A stretch of DNA of 64,000 nucleotides from Paramecium octaurelia (GCA_905182995.1 CAJJDP010000023.1:409474-473473), one strand, 5' to 3'; shown: positions 23,278 to 36,935, counted from the stretch's first letter. Program-made: numbers and translations. The notes: a model not told the origin generated them from the sequence alone.

Positions 23278-24175
23278 ATGGCAACGAAAACTGATGATGC
23301 TGTGCAATATAATGGTGAAGATTTGAAATCTTTTTATTTCCCAAATAAATTTGATCATCGATAAAGTGCTGTTCCAGGAAATCCTTGTTATAACTTTAGA
23401 TTCAGAATTTTTATTTTTTTTACTTACATTGTTGTTACACAGCTTGGGGAAATTTTTGGTACTCCAAGTGATAACATTAATGGTATATGGGATTGGGGAC
23501 ACTTAATTACAACACCAGTTAATAAATTATATTAAGAACACAGATGGTATTAAACTTTGAATTATTTTAGGTTCTCTGCCATGATGCAAATATCGTCTGC
23601 ACTTATTTTAGATTTCGCATTCTTTTATGTGTCACTCTATTGGGTTTTATACGAAAGAAATTTTAGATTGTTTGCAGTTCTTATCTTATTCTACGCAATA
23701 AGGGCAGTTCACTTGAACATATTCAAATTAGAGTATTCACCCAACTACTATTGGGAAGACCCATTGGTGCCAAGCCTAGTTGTAAAATATGGAAAATATT
23801 CAGATTTTTTTTATTCAGTACATTCATTCAAATAATCTTAGGGACATGTTGGCTTTTTAACTATTTGTGCTCTTGAAATGAGAAAAGTAGGAAAAAGTTA
23901 TATGGCACTCTTTTTTTTCATATGTTCGATATTTTAAGCCTTCATTGTAATTTCATTCGCGATCCATTATACTATTGATGTAATTTATCATCTATATCAA
24001 AAAGGTACCAGGAGGATACATTTTTTCGCATTACTTTTTCAATATGGTTTGCTATTGGGAAGCAAAAATTGATTTCATCCTCAAAAGAATAGCAAATTGT
24101 TTCTCTAGAACAAATAAAACAATTAGAATTGCTTACGAAAATGACCCCGAAAAATAATAACCAACTGCAATTTGA
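23278..24175 (+). CDS. PAP2-like membrane protein of the sphingomyelin-synthase type
   Basis: Introns of 24 and 25 nt leave exactly 283 codons, 282 aa. At least five hydrophobic segments are visible (IFIFFTYIVVTQLG; MMQISSALILDFAFFYVSLYWVLY; FAVLILFYAIRAV; GHVGFLTICALEM; ALFFFICSIFQAFIVISFAIHYT). The C-terminal half has the lipid-phosphatase-like pair S-x-x-GH (SQGHVGF) and HYTID, matching the active-site His and HYT-x-D of sphingomyelin synthase and PDCT/ROD1 proteins. Such enzymes transfer phosphocholine or related head groups between lipids in Golgi, ER or plasma membrane. The second intron splits HYTID from VPGGYIFSHYFF, and splicing is required to keep the family's next segment. The substrate is unknown. 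Confidence 0.75.
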
Positions 24176-25121
24176 ACATTCACAATGTTTATATAAATAA
24201 TTTCCTCCATCAAATAATAATACATAGAGAATTTAAAACTAAAAAACTTAATTTTTGAATATTTTCTAATTTTCTAATTTTCTAAATGTGTAGATTAATA
24301 TAAAAAGGAATATTTTTTTTTTCAGATTTAAAAAAAAGCATCCTAGAAAGAAATAAATATGTGAAGCTACCATTTATTAGATTGTTTAATAATTTGCTAT
24401 TTTCTTATTTTTAAATTTGATTTATCTGATTAATTAATATTTTTATATAACAAAAACCTAGTTTATTAAATAATATGAATATAAAAATAATTTGTATACT
24501 TTTGTTCAAAATTAAGCGAACAAAATCTAATTCTGGTTTTCCAAGATATAGTATATCAACATCTAGACTTAGAAAATTTATAGAGATCGTTTAAAATATA
24601 TAAAATGTAAGTCATGCTTTTTATGATTATAAATCTAAAACGTCGGTTTATTAAATCTTCTCTAGTAAGGATCTTTAGTATTGTCAAATAATCCCTTGAA
24701 GGTTAAATAAAAATTTTAATTTAATTTATTTTAAGTTATATTTGATTTGAATAATCATACCTTGAGTATTTTTAGAGATTGCTGAAATACATTATGCTCA
24801 GACCATCTCTTATAATAAACCCTACTTATTAGTTCAGATTCAGTTTCTATAAGATATATATAAAGATAATGATGAGAATTATCCTAAAATTATCCTTATC
24901 AAATTAAGTTAAAATAAGATAAAGTTAAGGAAACTTTATTAATTCATTGATATTGGGGCTCGTTAAAATATTAGATAAACTATCCTTCAATAATTATGTT
25001 GTATTTATTAAATTCTTAATTACGATTTATTAATTAAATCTTATCTTTATAGTCTTGAATTTAAAAGTGATAATAAAAATAAATTGATAATTTTATTGAA
25101 TAATTATTATATCAGAAATAA
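24176..25121. other. AT-rich stretch with uncertain + strand frames
   Basis: A frame starting at an ATG at 24476 (MNIKIICILLFK) and a second open frame from about 24776 to 25183 look mildly coding (IHYAQTISYNKPYLLVQ), but no clean splice joins them, and the second runs into the 3' end of the B-box gene on the other strand. With a single stop codon and high AT such frames arise by chance. No gene is called. Confidence 0.35.
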
Positions 25122-26500
25122 TCATAAATTTTTATATGCTTAGTTTGTAATTTTTGATTTTGTCATACCAGAAGGTGCTTTTTGAGACTATTCTAGTTGA
25201 GTGTTTGTGGGTAATAAGATATTGGCTGTTTACAAAGCTTAATAAGTAGGTTGAACCTAGTATGTTGTTGTTTGTTAAGGCTAATAAACTTGTTATTATG
25301 GTAATTAGGTTGTTGTCAGATTGATATATGAAGGTTATGCATGACTAATGACTATTTCTTTTGGACCTTTTGACTTGTTTGTTTTTTTTTTTTTTTGTGA
25401 TTCATATTGCTCAGTAATTTTGTATCTTGGCTATGGAGAAGTTTCTTAAACTTTTGATTTTCTCTTTTTTTCTTTTGATACACTTTTCATTTAATAGGTT
25501 TCATTATCATTATCAGGATAGTAATCATATTATTATTGTCTTCCTCTATTTCTTCGCTGCCAATAAGCATCATCATAATCTTCTGGGTATTCATTTTCTC
25601 TGATTAAACTATCTCTAAATACAGGCTCCCTTATAACAATGGGGTCTCTATAAATAACTTATTCCATTTGGGGATATGGATCATAATATCTAGGTGGAGG
25701 TGGGAGATCATAAACAGGGATTTGTTCAACTATTCTTGGGGGAGGAAGGATTTCTGGTTCCAGGGGTGGGTGATTAAAAAATGCATATCTTTCTAAAACC
25801 CATAAAAATCGAGGTAGAAATGATGGATCAACAAACAGTTGCGGAATATCAACTCCGTATTATCTATATTGAGGTGTTGTAGCTTCTAATAGTTTGATTA
25901 ATTTTTCAGCTTCATTTAAAATTGTATCGTTTTTTTTTCTTAATTCCTCCTCACAGTATTCTATAACTTTTTCAATAGATGCTAATGGATTATTGATGGA
26001 CTCTAAATCTTTGATGTTTTATTCCCATCTTAACTTCATGTCCTTTATGGCAGGTTTTACATTTATTTCAGGCAATGGTTCTTCAATTTATGTGAGAAGA
26101 TAAGTCTTCAAAGTCTCAAAGTAATTATTAACAATAGCAATAACTTAATCCCTTGCAGATTCTATCAATTTGGTTGGATTTGTTTATAATGATTGCTTTC
26201 CAACTAATTTGTCAGTAGTTGTTCTTTCTGACAACTACTGAATTTTATTGATTTAATCGCACATTTCATTGCAATCTGCTGCTAAATTTTAGTAGATTTC
26301 TGAAAGTATGGTTTCAAATGGCACAATATTACCTAAAGAATATTTAATTTATATTTACTTTAGCTTTAAGTGTGGTATTAATTCAAATGCTGTTGAACAC
26401 ACTTATCGCATAATGGCATTAAGCATTCTGGCTGTCTGCAAAAGTATTTAATGTAATTATTTGGACTGTCCTAATGGTAATAACATTGAATCCTAGGCAT
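25122..26500 (-). CDS. B-box zinc-finger protein with proline-rich and polar tail
   Basis: A 26-nt intron after the zinc finger leaves exactly 451 codons, 450 aa. The first 45 residues form a B-box-like finger: C-x2-H ... C-x4-C-x4-C-x2-C-x4-H-x3-H (MPRIQCYYHQ to HLNQYH). Next is a helical region of about 170 residues (LSERTTTDKLVGKQ, EEELRKKNDTILNEAEKLIKLL) that could form a coiled coil, giving a TRIM-like B-box plus coiled-coil order but no RING. A Pro/Tyr-rich segment (LPPPPRYYDPYP), an acidic RGRQ-type stretch, a Lys run and a Gln/Tyr/Pro-rich tail follow. No ligase domain is seen. A scaffolding role is inferred. Confidence 0.75.
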
Positions 26501-27205
26501 ATTATTGGAATCAAATCGATAATGTGGCTAAATTTTCTAAACCGATATTGTTGGCTCATAGATAGATGCTTAAGGAAGTTGGGGTATGGACGTGTTATTC
26601 ATTTTTAATATTTATTATTTCAGTTAATTTAAAACAGTTAGAAATATAAATTCAATATTCTAATTCTTCTACTTTAGATTAATAGGGATATTAGTTCTAA
26701 TCTAATCATTATTATCTCACTATAATTATATAAGTTGATTATTCCTCAGTTACTTCAAAATGATCATAATATTGTAACTTTTTCACTTTATAAATAAAAA
26801 TCTATATCCCTTTCCTTTCACATTCTTAAACGTATTTTTCTATATAATCACTTCTCTATTTAAATAGTATAATAGTAGATTTAATTAATTATGACTAATT
26901 TAATTTTAGTTGCTTTATGATAGATCATCAAAAACTTATCACAAGATATTATTATTTATAAGGTTGTAGAAATTGGCGTTATCTAAGTAATAATGCTTTT
27001 ATTTTTAACATTCTCTAATTGATTAGGGTATTTAAAGCATAATAAAATTGATTGTTAATTTTTTTTGGAATAAATAAGATTATAATTGTATTTCAACTAT
27101 ATATTTCCCACAATAACTAACTAACTCCTACATTTGAATATTATTTACATCTCATTTTGCATAAGTGATTAAGCAAATTATGAAATTGAGAAATATTTAT
27201 GTTTT
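26501..27205. other. AT-rich intergenic, no gene seen
   Basis: About 700 bp of very AT-rich DNA with no coding-like frame on either strand. It contains the upstream region of the B-box gene. Confidence 0.45.
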
Positions 27206-27914
27206 TCATTTAGAGGATAAAAAATGAAAAATTTATTTGTACTGCTTATATTTTAATAATTCTTTAGGTGATCCACTTTTTTGTTTTTTATGCTTCTTGC
27301 TTATTTAAATAGGTTATAAAATTGTTAATAGGACATGAAATAAGTAAAAATTTCTAATCCCTACAGATAAATCAGCATTATTTATTTTATAATTTTACTC
27401 AGATCTTAAAACAGGATTTGAAATGCATAATTGCAAAGAATTAATGTTTAAATTTATATTTTTCTCAAAACTAGAAATTTAACAATTGGATAATATTAAA
27501 TTGCGTTTAACTATGTAGTATAGCAATATTATTATCTCATAAATAATTAGAGATATACGTGTTGACATCATCAACAACTTTTAAAAGCTAGTATAATTAT
27601 TTACTGGATTGGCTAAAAATAAGAATAATTTATTTAGTAAACACGACCAATGGTTAAAATCCTCAACACTTTCAAATATTTTTAGCATTTTCAGAAATCA
27701 GTGTGTAAACTTTTAAGATTTCAATCAATGTGTCTTTTGAATTGTGGGGAATATTATTTAAGTTAAACATTGCAAGAATCATTTGCATTCCAATAAGCTA
27801 ATCAATGTTGTAGCTGGAGTTGTCTCAATTTACTTTAGGTTTTTTTGATATTTAATAATTACCAAAAATAATATAGAGAAATTAATCCACTATTAGTAAT
27901 AATGATGAAATCAT
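27206..27914 (-). pseudogene. Probable frameshifted gene, unrecognised
   Basis: From an ATG at 27914 (MISSLLLIVDQFLYIIF), a 39-nt intron leads to a natural reading frame (YNIDQLIGMQMILAMFNLNN...LISENAKNI) that hits TGA near 27673. One base away the sequence continues as FESVEDFNHW and stays open for about 150 codons to TGA at 27206. The two halves join smoothly only if one base is gained or lost (ENAKNI then FESVED); no GT..AG intron fits. Either the gene is broken, or there is an assembly error or an undetected unusual intron. The product is helical and basic at its end (KKHKKQKSGSPKELLKYK) with no known motif. Confidence 0.4.
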
Positions 27915-28038
27915 TGATTTTATGGGTAAATTTTGGAGATTCAATACTTAAAATAATTGGTCAAAATAATGAAAAAGACAATAAAAGCACTTATCGTAAC
28001 GATCATTTAATAATATTAAAATAAATTTGAAATTTAAA

Positions 28039-31000
28039 ATGAGAGGAAGATCTATTCATAATTCACAGCCTTTTTAGATGAGGTCTCCACAAAGGGCTAT
28101 ATCCCCTGTTATACAAATTGTTCCATCAGTCCCTTAATCAATGAATTTGGATATTATTATAAATCTGAAAATGGAAAAAGTCTTGATGAGTTTTGAAATA
28201 CAAAGATTAAATTCTGTTTTATTAGATATAGAAAAAAAAAGAATTGCAATGAAAAACTAGAAGTATATAAAAAATATGAGATTTAAGTTAAAAACTGTAA
28301 GAGAGGGAGCAAATTCTGCTGCTTGAAATATCAAATCAGAAATAATAAATAAACGATTTATAACAAAAAGAAAAAAATAGCAGAGATTAATTAAATTCAC
28401 TTTAAAGAACTTTCAGCAAACAAGAAAATCAAATAAGAGTAAATTTTGCATTAATTTTCAGGATCAGTTAATGAGCGATGAGTTTAAAAAATTACAAGAA
28501 GAAAATATATTGCTAGAATAAAAACTATCCTACCTACTAGAAGTGAATCAATAACAACTTAAAAATGATAGCATGTTATTATAAAAATCAGGAGGACAGT
28601 TAAAAGGAAAAGAGAATGTATTACCTTTAAGTTTACAAGCTGGATTTGAGAATTTGCAAAGTAACATAATGTAGTTTAGAAAGGGCAATTTGTTACAAAA
28701 TAAATATGCAAATGCCTTAACGATGCTGTCTGAATTAATGAGTTCTCATCATAGATTAATTAAAAAATATGAAAATAACGAAGATAACAACGAAGTTGAA
28801 TTGCAATAAATTTAAATTTATTTAACTTCATTAAATTAAGATGTAGAAGCATTAAAATAATATGAAACCCCAAAAGCTGTTAGAAGAATTTTAAATAATT
28901 AAAGCCCCACAAAAGGAAGGTCTTTGTCTCCTTCCATGAGTGCTGGGGAAGTTTTTGCAAAAATTATGAGTCACATAGAGCACCTGTAATTAGATGGTAA
29001 TAATATTCCAGCCATCATAAAATAAATTTCTTTATTAAACTCTTTAGTTAGATTGAAGAATCAAGATTTAAAACTAATTGGAACTAATAATAAATTGAGA
29101 TCTTCGCCTATCAGATACTCTGCTGAAAGATTAAATGCTAGTGTGAGAGTGTTGACTCCAGTAAAATATGTCAGTCCAATAAGGATTTCTCCAATTAGAA
29201 GTCATACATTTCATAGTACTGTTGGCATTCCTTAAAAGATATCAATAATTCACTCAAGCAAATAAGAGCCAAGTCAAAATTTACATAGGCAAGGGTTTAT
29301 TGATACAAAGAGAGATGATTTAAGAAATATTTTAAGTAAAGTTAGAAAAGGACAAGAGAATACTAACAGATTAGAAAATGAAAAATAAATTAATTAGGAA
29401 GAATAATTTTGGAAATAAAAATATGAGGAAGAAATTGAGAAATAGAAAAGAGGGTATTCATTAGACAGTGCAGAATATTAGTTAATGGAATAAATTAAAG
29501 AAAATTAAGAACTGTTATCTCACATTAACTTAATGAAAAATGATTTCCTTTAATAAGAATTATATAATGAAATGGAATTAAAAAAGAAATAAGCTGAGAA
29601 TAATAAATTGATGGAATTGTCGGATTAATAAGAGCAATAATAATCATACTTAAATAACTAAATTGAGGATCTTTAATAGAAAAATTTAGAAAATGAAAAA
29701 ATTAAATAGGATCTGTTAAATAAATTACAATTAAATGATAAGGAAATATAGAGATTAAAAAATATTATAAATTAATCCTATTTAAAACCTTATCAATAGG
29801 ATAATTATTAAATTTAACTTTGTGAACCTCTTTTAATTGAAAAAAATAAGAAGTAACTAGAGAGCGAAGACCAATAAAAAGATAAAAATTTGGAACTTTA
29901 AGAAAAAATTATTGAACTCTAAGATGAATTAAATAAAATTAATTCAGAATCAACTAAACCACGTAGAAATTATACATAAAAAGAGATTGTTGATCCAGAA
30001 AAAACCATTAGAATTAGTTAATTAGAATAAGAAAATTAAAAATTATAGGCTTAATTAAAGGAAAAAGAATTATAGAGAAAGGATGATCTTAAAGAATTCT
30101 AAGAGATGATAGGAAATGGAATCTCGTAATAAAAGGTTGTAGATCTTATTGCAGAAAAGTAGAAACTCTAAGAGCACTTTAGAGTTTTGTAGAATAAAGT
30201 CGATGCATTATAATAAAATTTAATTAGATTATAAAGTGAATTATAAAGTAAGAATAAAGAGTTAAAAGAACTAGAATAATTATAGAGCGAATAAAATCAA
30301 CCCTAGATATAAGGTTAAATGAATTTAATGGATTAAATTAATAATTTGGAAGCGTAATTAATTTAGGCTAAAAAATAATATTAAGAACTATTGGAAACTT
30401 CATAACAAAACTCAAGTCCAAATGGATTGAAAGAAAAAATATTATAATAATAAGCGTTAATTCATGATTAAGAAAATTAAATTAATACTTTATCCAATAA
30501 AATAGAGTAGGAAATTCCTATTTTAGAAGGGCAATTAGCAACTGCAAATCAAAAGATATAGGCTGCTGAGAATGATATTCTTAATTAGGATAAGCGATAT
30601 AATGAGTTATTAAATAATAAGTAATATCTCTAGAATCAAGATTCATAAATTCCTAATGATGATTTGAAAAAACTTACTGAGAAATATTAAGAACTCAATC
30701 TATAGTTGTAGTAAAATAATAGAAAATTGGAAGTTCAATAAGATATATAAGAATAATTGAAAGAAGAAATAAATGAAAAAGTTAGAGAATATAACTTGGC
30801 ATAGTAGATACAACAAATTCAATAAGATTAGATAAAGGATTAGTAATAAAAAATTAATAAAATGATAGACAAAGAACAGCAATTAATGTAAGAAATAGCA
30901 AATTTACAAAGTAAGATTAATCAACAAAGAGATATAAATGTTGACAATACAAAATAGAATGATCAAAATAATAGAGATGAAATCATTTAAATATAAGATT

Positions 31001-34000
31001 ATGATTCTGCTCTTTAAATTAAATAGTTATAAGAGGAATTAAATAAAGTGATTAATGAGAATATTCTGAAAGACAATGAATGCCAAGTTCTCTCAAAATT
31101 AAAACCTGAAAATGAAGAACTGAGAGCACAATAAACCTAACTGTATTATCAGATTGTACAATTATAAAATTAAATTCACAATTTAGAGTCTTTTAAACCA
31201 TCAAAGTAACAGGATAATGATAAATAATTAACATTTGAGACTGACCCAGAAAAAACTTTAGCTATTAGTTAATTACAATAGCAAAATTAATAATTAAGAA
31301 ATCAATTGTAAGAGATTTAAAATTAACGACAGGATGATTTATAAAAATTCAAAGAAATAAATGAGAATGGAGCTGATCAATAACATATAATTGAACTCTT
31401 CTAATCTAAATAAAATTTAGAATAATAATTGAGAAATCTATAAAATTAATTAGATAATGCATTATAAGAGTAAATTTTGATTTAAGGGTAACTAATAGAA
31501 AAAAATAAGTAATTCTCTGAATTTTGCTCAAATTATAATGATGAAGACTTCAAAAAATAATTGGAGAATTTAAACTAAATCATTCAAGAATAATAAGAGA
31601 AGCTCTTATAATCTAAGTAATAATACCAAGAACTTTTGGAGTTGACCTCTTAAAATTTAACTCCTAATGGACAAAAAGAAAAGTTATTATAATAAGCAAA
31701 TTAAATACATGAATAACAATAGGAAATTTAATTGATGCATCAATAATTGGATAATGAAGTTCCAAAATTGCAAGGAGCTTTAACAGAATATAAATAAAAA
31801 TATAACGATTCATAAACAGAAATCCATTTACTAATGGAAAGATATCAAAACCTTTTAAATCAAAGATCCTAATAGAATTAAAGTAACGAAAAAAGTTATT
31901 CAACAAAATTTAATAATTTATAAGATACAAATTTATCTGCATAAAAATATGATGATAAGAATGATTAAACTAATATATCTGATTTTTAAGATGATATGAA
32001 TAGGAAAACTATTTTGCAAGAATAAGAAATTGCATTAATGCATAAATAATAAGAAAAGGTCAAATCAGAATTAGAAGATTTACATAAATAGATAAATTTA
32101 AAAGATTAGGAAATTTTGATCCTTAAAAACAAACTTGCTGATGGGAACACTGAGTTTTGGAAAGAGGAGTATACAAAGTTAGCAACTCAAAATAAGAGAA
32201 GCAGTAAAACATCAGTTTAAGAGTCTCCAGAATAATACTTGATTGTTGATCTCCAATAAAAAAATTAGAAATTAATTAATTAAATTGCTGAAATAGAAGC
32301 AGAAAGATAAGAAGATTTAAGAAAGTTTCAAAAGATTTTAGAGAATGATGGTACTTAGGATAATTCGGTTGTTTAATTATTTTCTGAAAATCAACAACTT
32401 CAATAATCTAAGAGACAAATGTAAAATTAAATAGATGATTTATTATCATAATTAAAAGATAAAAAAGATTTGTAAGATAGCAAGACGATATAAAATTTAG
32501 CTAATCAAATACTAGAGTTATAGAATTAAAATTAACTCTTATCCAAATAGTTACACCAATCAAAAGAATAATATAGTTAACTTTAAGAACAATTATAAGC
32601 TAATTTAACTCCAAATGGTTTATAAGAAAAGATTTTATAGAATACATAAATTATTCATCAATAACAAGAGCAAATATTAGCCTTGCAGAATCAAATTTAA
32701 ACTGATATACCAGAGGTTACACATTAGTTACAAGAAGCAGATTAAAATTTAAAAAAAGCACTAGATGAAGCTAGAAATTGGAAAGAAAAGTATTTGAATT
32801 TATTAGAGATTAAATAGGAAATTCCTAAAATATAAATTGATGACAATATTATAAAATAGATGAATTTAGAAGAATCCTAAGATTATATTTAAACATTAGT
32901 AAAGAATTACTAAAAAGCTAATGAATAAGAGCAACAAGCTAAAATTATTATAGATGAATAAAAGAAATTAATCAATTAATATGAAAATTAAATAGAAGCA
33001 TAACATTAATAAAATTCAGATATCTCAAAAGAAAACGCTATATTAAATAAATTAACGGAAACATAAAATAGTTAAATCGAAAAATTAAATAAATCTAATC
33101 AAGCATAATCTTTAGAAATGATTGATTTGAAGAATTAATAAAGATAGGAATAATATTGGAAAAATGAATACTAAAAATTAGCTCTAAAATATGGAGAAGA
33201 TATATCAAATAAATCTCCAAACTAAGAGGATCTATTAAATTAAATAGATGAAAATATTTAAGTAGAGAGTATTAACGAACTTAAAAATCAAAATGATTTA
33301 TTATAGTAATAATTAATTGATTAAACTGAAGAGCTAAAACTTACAAAGATAAAATTTTAAGAATAACTGCTCTAAGCTCAACGATAAATAAATGATTTAT
33401 TAAACAGTTAAATTCCTTAACCTACTGAATAATAAGAATCCATTTAATTTTAAAATGATCCCTAGAAAGCCTTATAATTAAGTTAATTAAGACAACAAAA
33501 TTAGTCTTTAAATAAATAAATTGAAGAGTTAGAATAAACGAGAAGGAAAGATCTTTAAAAGTTTCAAGATATGATTGAGAATGGAATCAATGAAAATTAA
33601 ATTTTAAGTTTGCAAAAGGAAAAATAAGAATTGCAATCAGAATTAAGAGTTTCATAGAATAAAATTGATAACCTTTAATAAGAATAGTTAATTTTGCAAA
33701 GTTAATTGACTTAGAAAACAAAATAGTTAATTGATATTCATGATTAGATTTAATTGGATGAAGCTAAAAATGTTTAATTATAACTATAGAATGAGAACGA
33801 TCTTCTAAAGAAATAATTGGATAAAATTAAAGAATAATATCAAGAATTACTATAATTATAATCTGAAAATTTAACACCAAATGGTTTATAAGAGAAAATA
33901 TTATAGTAAACTTAATACATTCATGATTTAGAGGAATAAGTTTAAAATCTATAACATTAAGTTGAAACTCAAATTCCTTAGCTTTCTGGAGAAATAGTAG

Positions 34001-36935
34001 AATTGAAATTAAGGTTAAAAGATGCTATAACAGATGCTTAATTATGGAATAATAAATATAACGAAGTCATACAACTTTAATAAGAAAGATCTGAAGATTA
34101 ATTAGAAAAACTATAATCACAGATAGCTGAAAAGGATGAAAAAATTGAATAATAAAAACTAAAATTTAATCAATTACTTTAAGAACAGATAAATTAGTTA
34201 TCTCCATCTTCAGCATAAGCCAAACTTCTAAAAGCATTTTAATAAATTAATGATTTGGAAGAGAGATTATAAGCAGTTGAAGATTTGAAAAATTAATATT
34301 AAAGGTAACTTATAAATGTAAATCAATCTAATGAAATCTTAGATGAACTACAAGAGTATAAACAAAAACTTGAAATGCAAGAGAAAGTTAATTAAGTTTA
34401 AGATTCCTAGATTACATTTTATAAAGGTTAGCTCTCTTAGTAGAACCAAACACTTTCTAATTAATAAATGATGGACCAACTTGAAAATGAGAAATAGAAA
34501 TCTTAATTCTGGAAATAGCAATATAGTGAAATGATTAAATAAAAAGAACCTTAAGGAGATTTAAGTTAAATTATAAAATAAAAAGAAGGTGAATTAGTCT
34601 AATAATTTAAATAACCTTAAGATTAAAACACTTAAGCATTTCTTAATGAGATTGAAGATTTGAAAAAATAGAATATCTATCTTTAATAATTAATAATCAA
34701 TACATAAAGTAAATTAAAAACTTAAGAATAAAAAGAACAATTCTAGGAGGAATACCCTTAGGATTAAGAGAAATAAAATCTTGGATTATAGAATTAAGCT
34801 TTGGCTAAATAAGTGGAGGAATTGAAAAAAATAAATTAAGAGTATTATTTTATTTATATACTAGTATTCTTTAATAAATGAATAAAGCTCTTAGTGGAGA
34901 TGATAAGTCGTAATAAATATCAGAACTACTTTAGAAGAATACTCTCTTGAGTTTAGCAAACTCTAAACTTTTAATTGATTTGGAAGCAAATCAAAAGGAA
35001 TTATTTAAATAGGGTTAGTAATAATAACAATCAAGTGAAATGATAAAGATTTTAGATAGAAGTGATATGCCTGATGATAAATAGAGAATAGCTGATTTAT
35101 AAAGTTAAATTGAATTGGCAGGATAACAAATAGATTTTTGGAAATAAAAATATCAAACAGTTTTAAATGATTTCAGTCAATAACATTCACCTACCAGCTT
35201 GTAGAAATAGTTAATAGACTAAGTTTCTTAAATTCATCAATAGGAAGAAGCTCTTTTTATACTCCAATAGACTACTGATAAAGTTAAGTAATAGAATGAA
35301 AACTAGATTAATTCACTTTAAAGAGAAATTGAAATAATGTAGGATTAAAATGATTAATTATAAAGAAAATTAATGAGCGAATAAGATATTTGCTAGTAGT
35401 TAAGTTAATAAAGGATGTAGTAGTAAGAGGTGAATGAAAAATAGATTAAATTCTGGAAAGATAAATACGAAAATAATTTAAAAATTAATCATGAAAATCC
35501 TGAAAAGGCTTAAACCATTTTAAAATAAGCTGAAGAGGAAGCTCAAAATTTAATTGTTGATTAGGAATTGACTTAAATCAATATGAATTTGGAATTAATT
35601 GATAGATTAAGATTGGAAAATTAAAAGTCTTAGGATGAAATTAAACTCTATAAGAAGAGAGTATTAGAACTTGAGTAATAGTAATAGAAGATTGAGCCAA
35701 GTTAATAAGACACTATATAATCAAGGTAGTATTAAATTACATAAATGGAGAGAGATTTACAAAAAGCAATTCAAAATTAAGAATTTTGGTAATAAAAGTA
35801 TAATGATGTTGTTTAACAAAATATTGACAAAGAAATTGGCTAACAAGGAGATGTTTAAAACTCCGCAAGTTATTGGAGATAAAAATATGATCAAGCAGAA
35901 TAGAGCAGATAAGAATTAATATAAAAAATTACTGAAAAAGAAAAACAATTAGAATAGAATATGCAATCCTTTTAATCTATGCTTAAGGATGAATTAAAAG
36001 AAGAGTTAACAAAGATCAGATCCCAAGAAAAATAGAAAATACCAGAACAAACTGTAAGTGAATCCAATTTATTACAAAAGTTAAAAGAATAACATGAAAA
36101 CGAGAAATAACAATTAATATAAGAGTTTTTAAGAAGAATTGATTAATTATTAATTAGCAATGTATAAAAATACCCAGAAGGTGAAAATTGGAAAGAACTT
36201 ATTCTGAAATATGAGAAATAACGTTAAAATGAACTTTATGAATTGAAATAATAATTACAGATTTTATAAAGATCACAAATACAAACTCAGGACATCGAAT
36301 TTTATGCGGAGAGAAGAGTCTATGAGAATACAATCAATGAACTCAAAAGTAGAATTTAGTATGATGATCAACAAGAACTTTTTGACACTATAGAGTATTA
36401 AAGAAAAGTAATACAAGGATTAGAAGATCAGATATCATTCTTATCAAATCAAAAATTACATTTAAATTAACATATTTAAGAACTAAACGACGAAATTGAG
36501 ATGCTTAGAGACAATCTATTAAAATACCAACTTCAATCTGATAATAGAAAAAAATAACGACTTGAAGTGTTGGAGGCAATATCAGAGATGAAAAGAGAAA
36601 GAACTCGAGAGAGAGACTCTTAGAAATCACCTTTCTAATCTATGAGGCCTAGCCAAAATAAATAGTCATAGGATAGATATCCTCGGGATTATCTCAGGCC
36701 ATCTAATATACCATAATAGTTTTCATCATTTAAGGAACATAATTCTCCAAATTAAAGAATTCCTTATCCATCAATTTAATTCATATCTTCATAATAAGAG
36801 AATAGAGAAATACCATAAAAATTATAAGAGTTGGAAGAAGTTAAGAATAAATACTAAACAGCATTAAATAATATACTAAAATTAGAGACATAAGTTGTTG
36901 AAAAGCTATAGTAGGATGATATAATTATTCAATGA
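28039..36935 (+). CDS. Giant coiled-coil protein, 2,941 aa
   Basis: Introns at 28263-28287 (25 nt), 28439-28461 (23 nt) and 34842-34864 (23 nt) leave exactly 2,942 codons. A short Pro/Arg/Ser head (MRGRSIHNSQPFQMRSPQ) precedes coiled coil; near residues 330-420 there is a basic Ser/Pro stretch (RVLTPVKYVSPIRISPIRS). From there to about residue 2850 the protein is almost pure Gln/Glu/Lys/Asn/Leu coiled coil with long internal repeats, each marked by TPNGLQEKILQ. A W-x-x-K-Y motif recurs about eleven times. The C-tail is again Arg/Ser/Pro-rich and ends in a short helix. Roughly a third of Gln codons are TAA/TAG. Head and tail flanking a long rod resemble centrosomal, basal-body or rootlet scaffold proteins. 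That role is inference; no motor or enzyme domain is present. Confidence 0.85.
29985..34000 (+). repeat. Long internal repeats in the giant coiled-coil gene
   Basis: A unit containing a D-P-E-K-T...ISQLEQ-like box and a TPNGLQEKILQQ-like box recurs. The TPNG box is seen near 30417, 31660, 32610 and 33872; the DPEKT-like box near 29991, 31243, 32225 and 33455. Spacing is about 1,240, 950 and 1,260 bp, so three to four diverged units of about 320-415 residues, presumably from internal duplications. Confidence 0.7.

Noticed and set aside
24776..25183. A 136-codon open frame on the + strand with coding-like composition
   Set aside because: It has no ATG, no splice to an upstream exon was found, and its end overlaps antisense the 3' end of the better supported B-box gene; chance openness is common with one stop codon.
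35671..35919. An ATG-initiated 82-codon frame (MSNSNRRLSQ...) within the giant gene on the same strand
   Set aside because: It is a different frame from the coiled-coil reading, which is uninterrupted here and carries the W-x-x-K-Y motif twice in the same bases.
28039..36935. Hundreds of in-frame TAA and TAG codons, suggesting a pseudogene or non-coding DNA
   Set aside because: They stand where Gln is expected, TGA is absent until a single end point, and known families such as eL24, ZMYND10 and NEK show the same usage, so this is the ciliate code.
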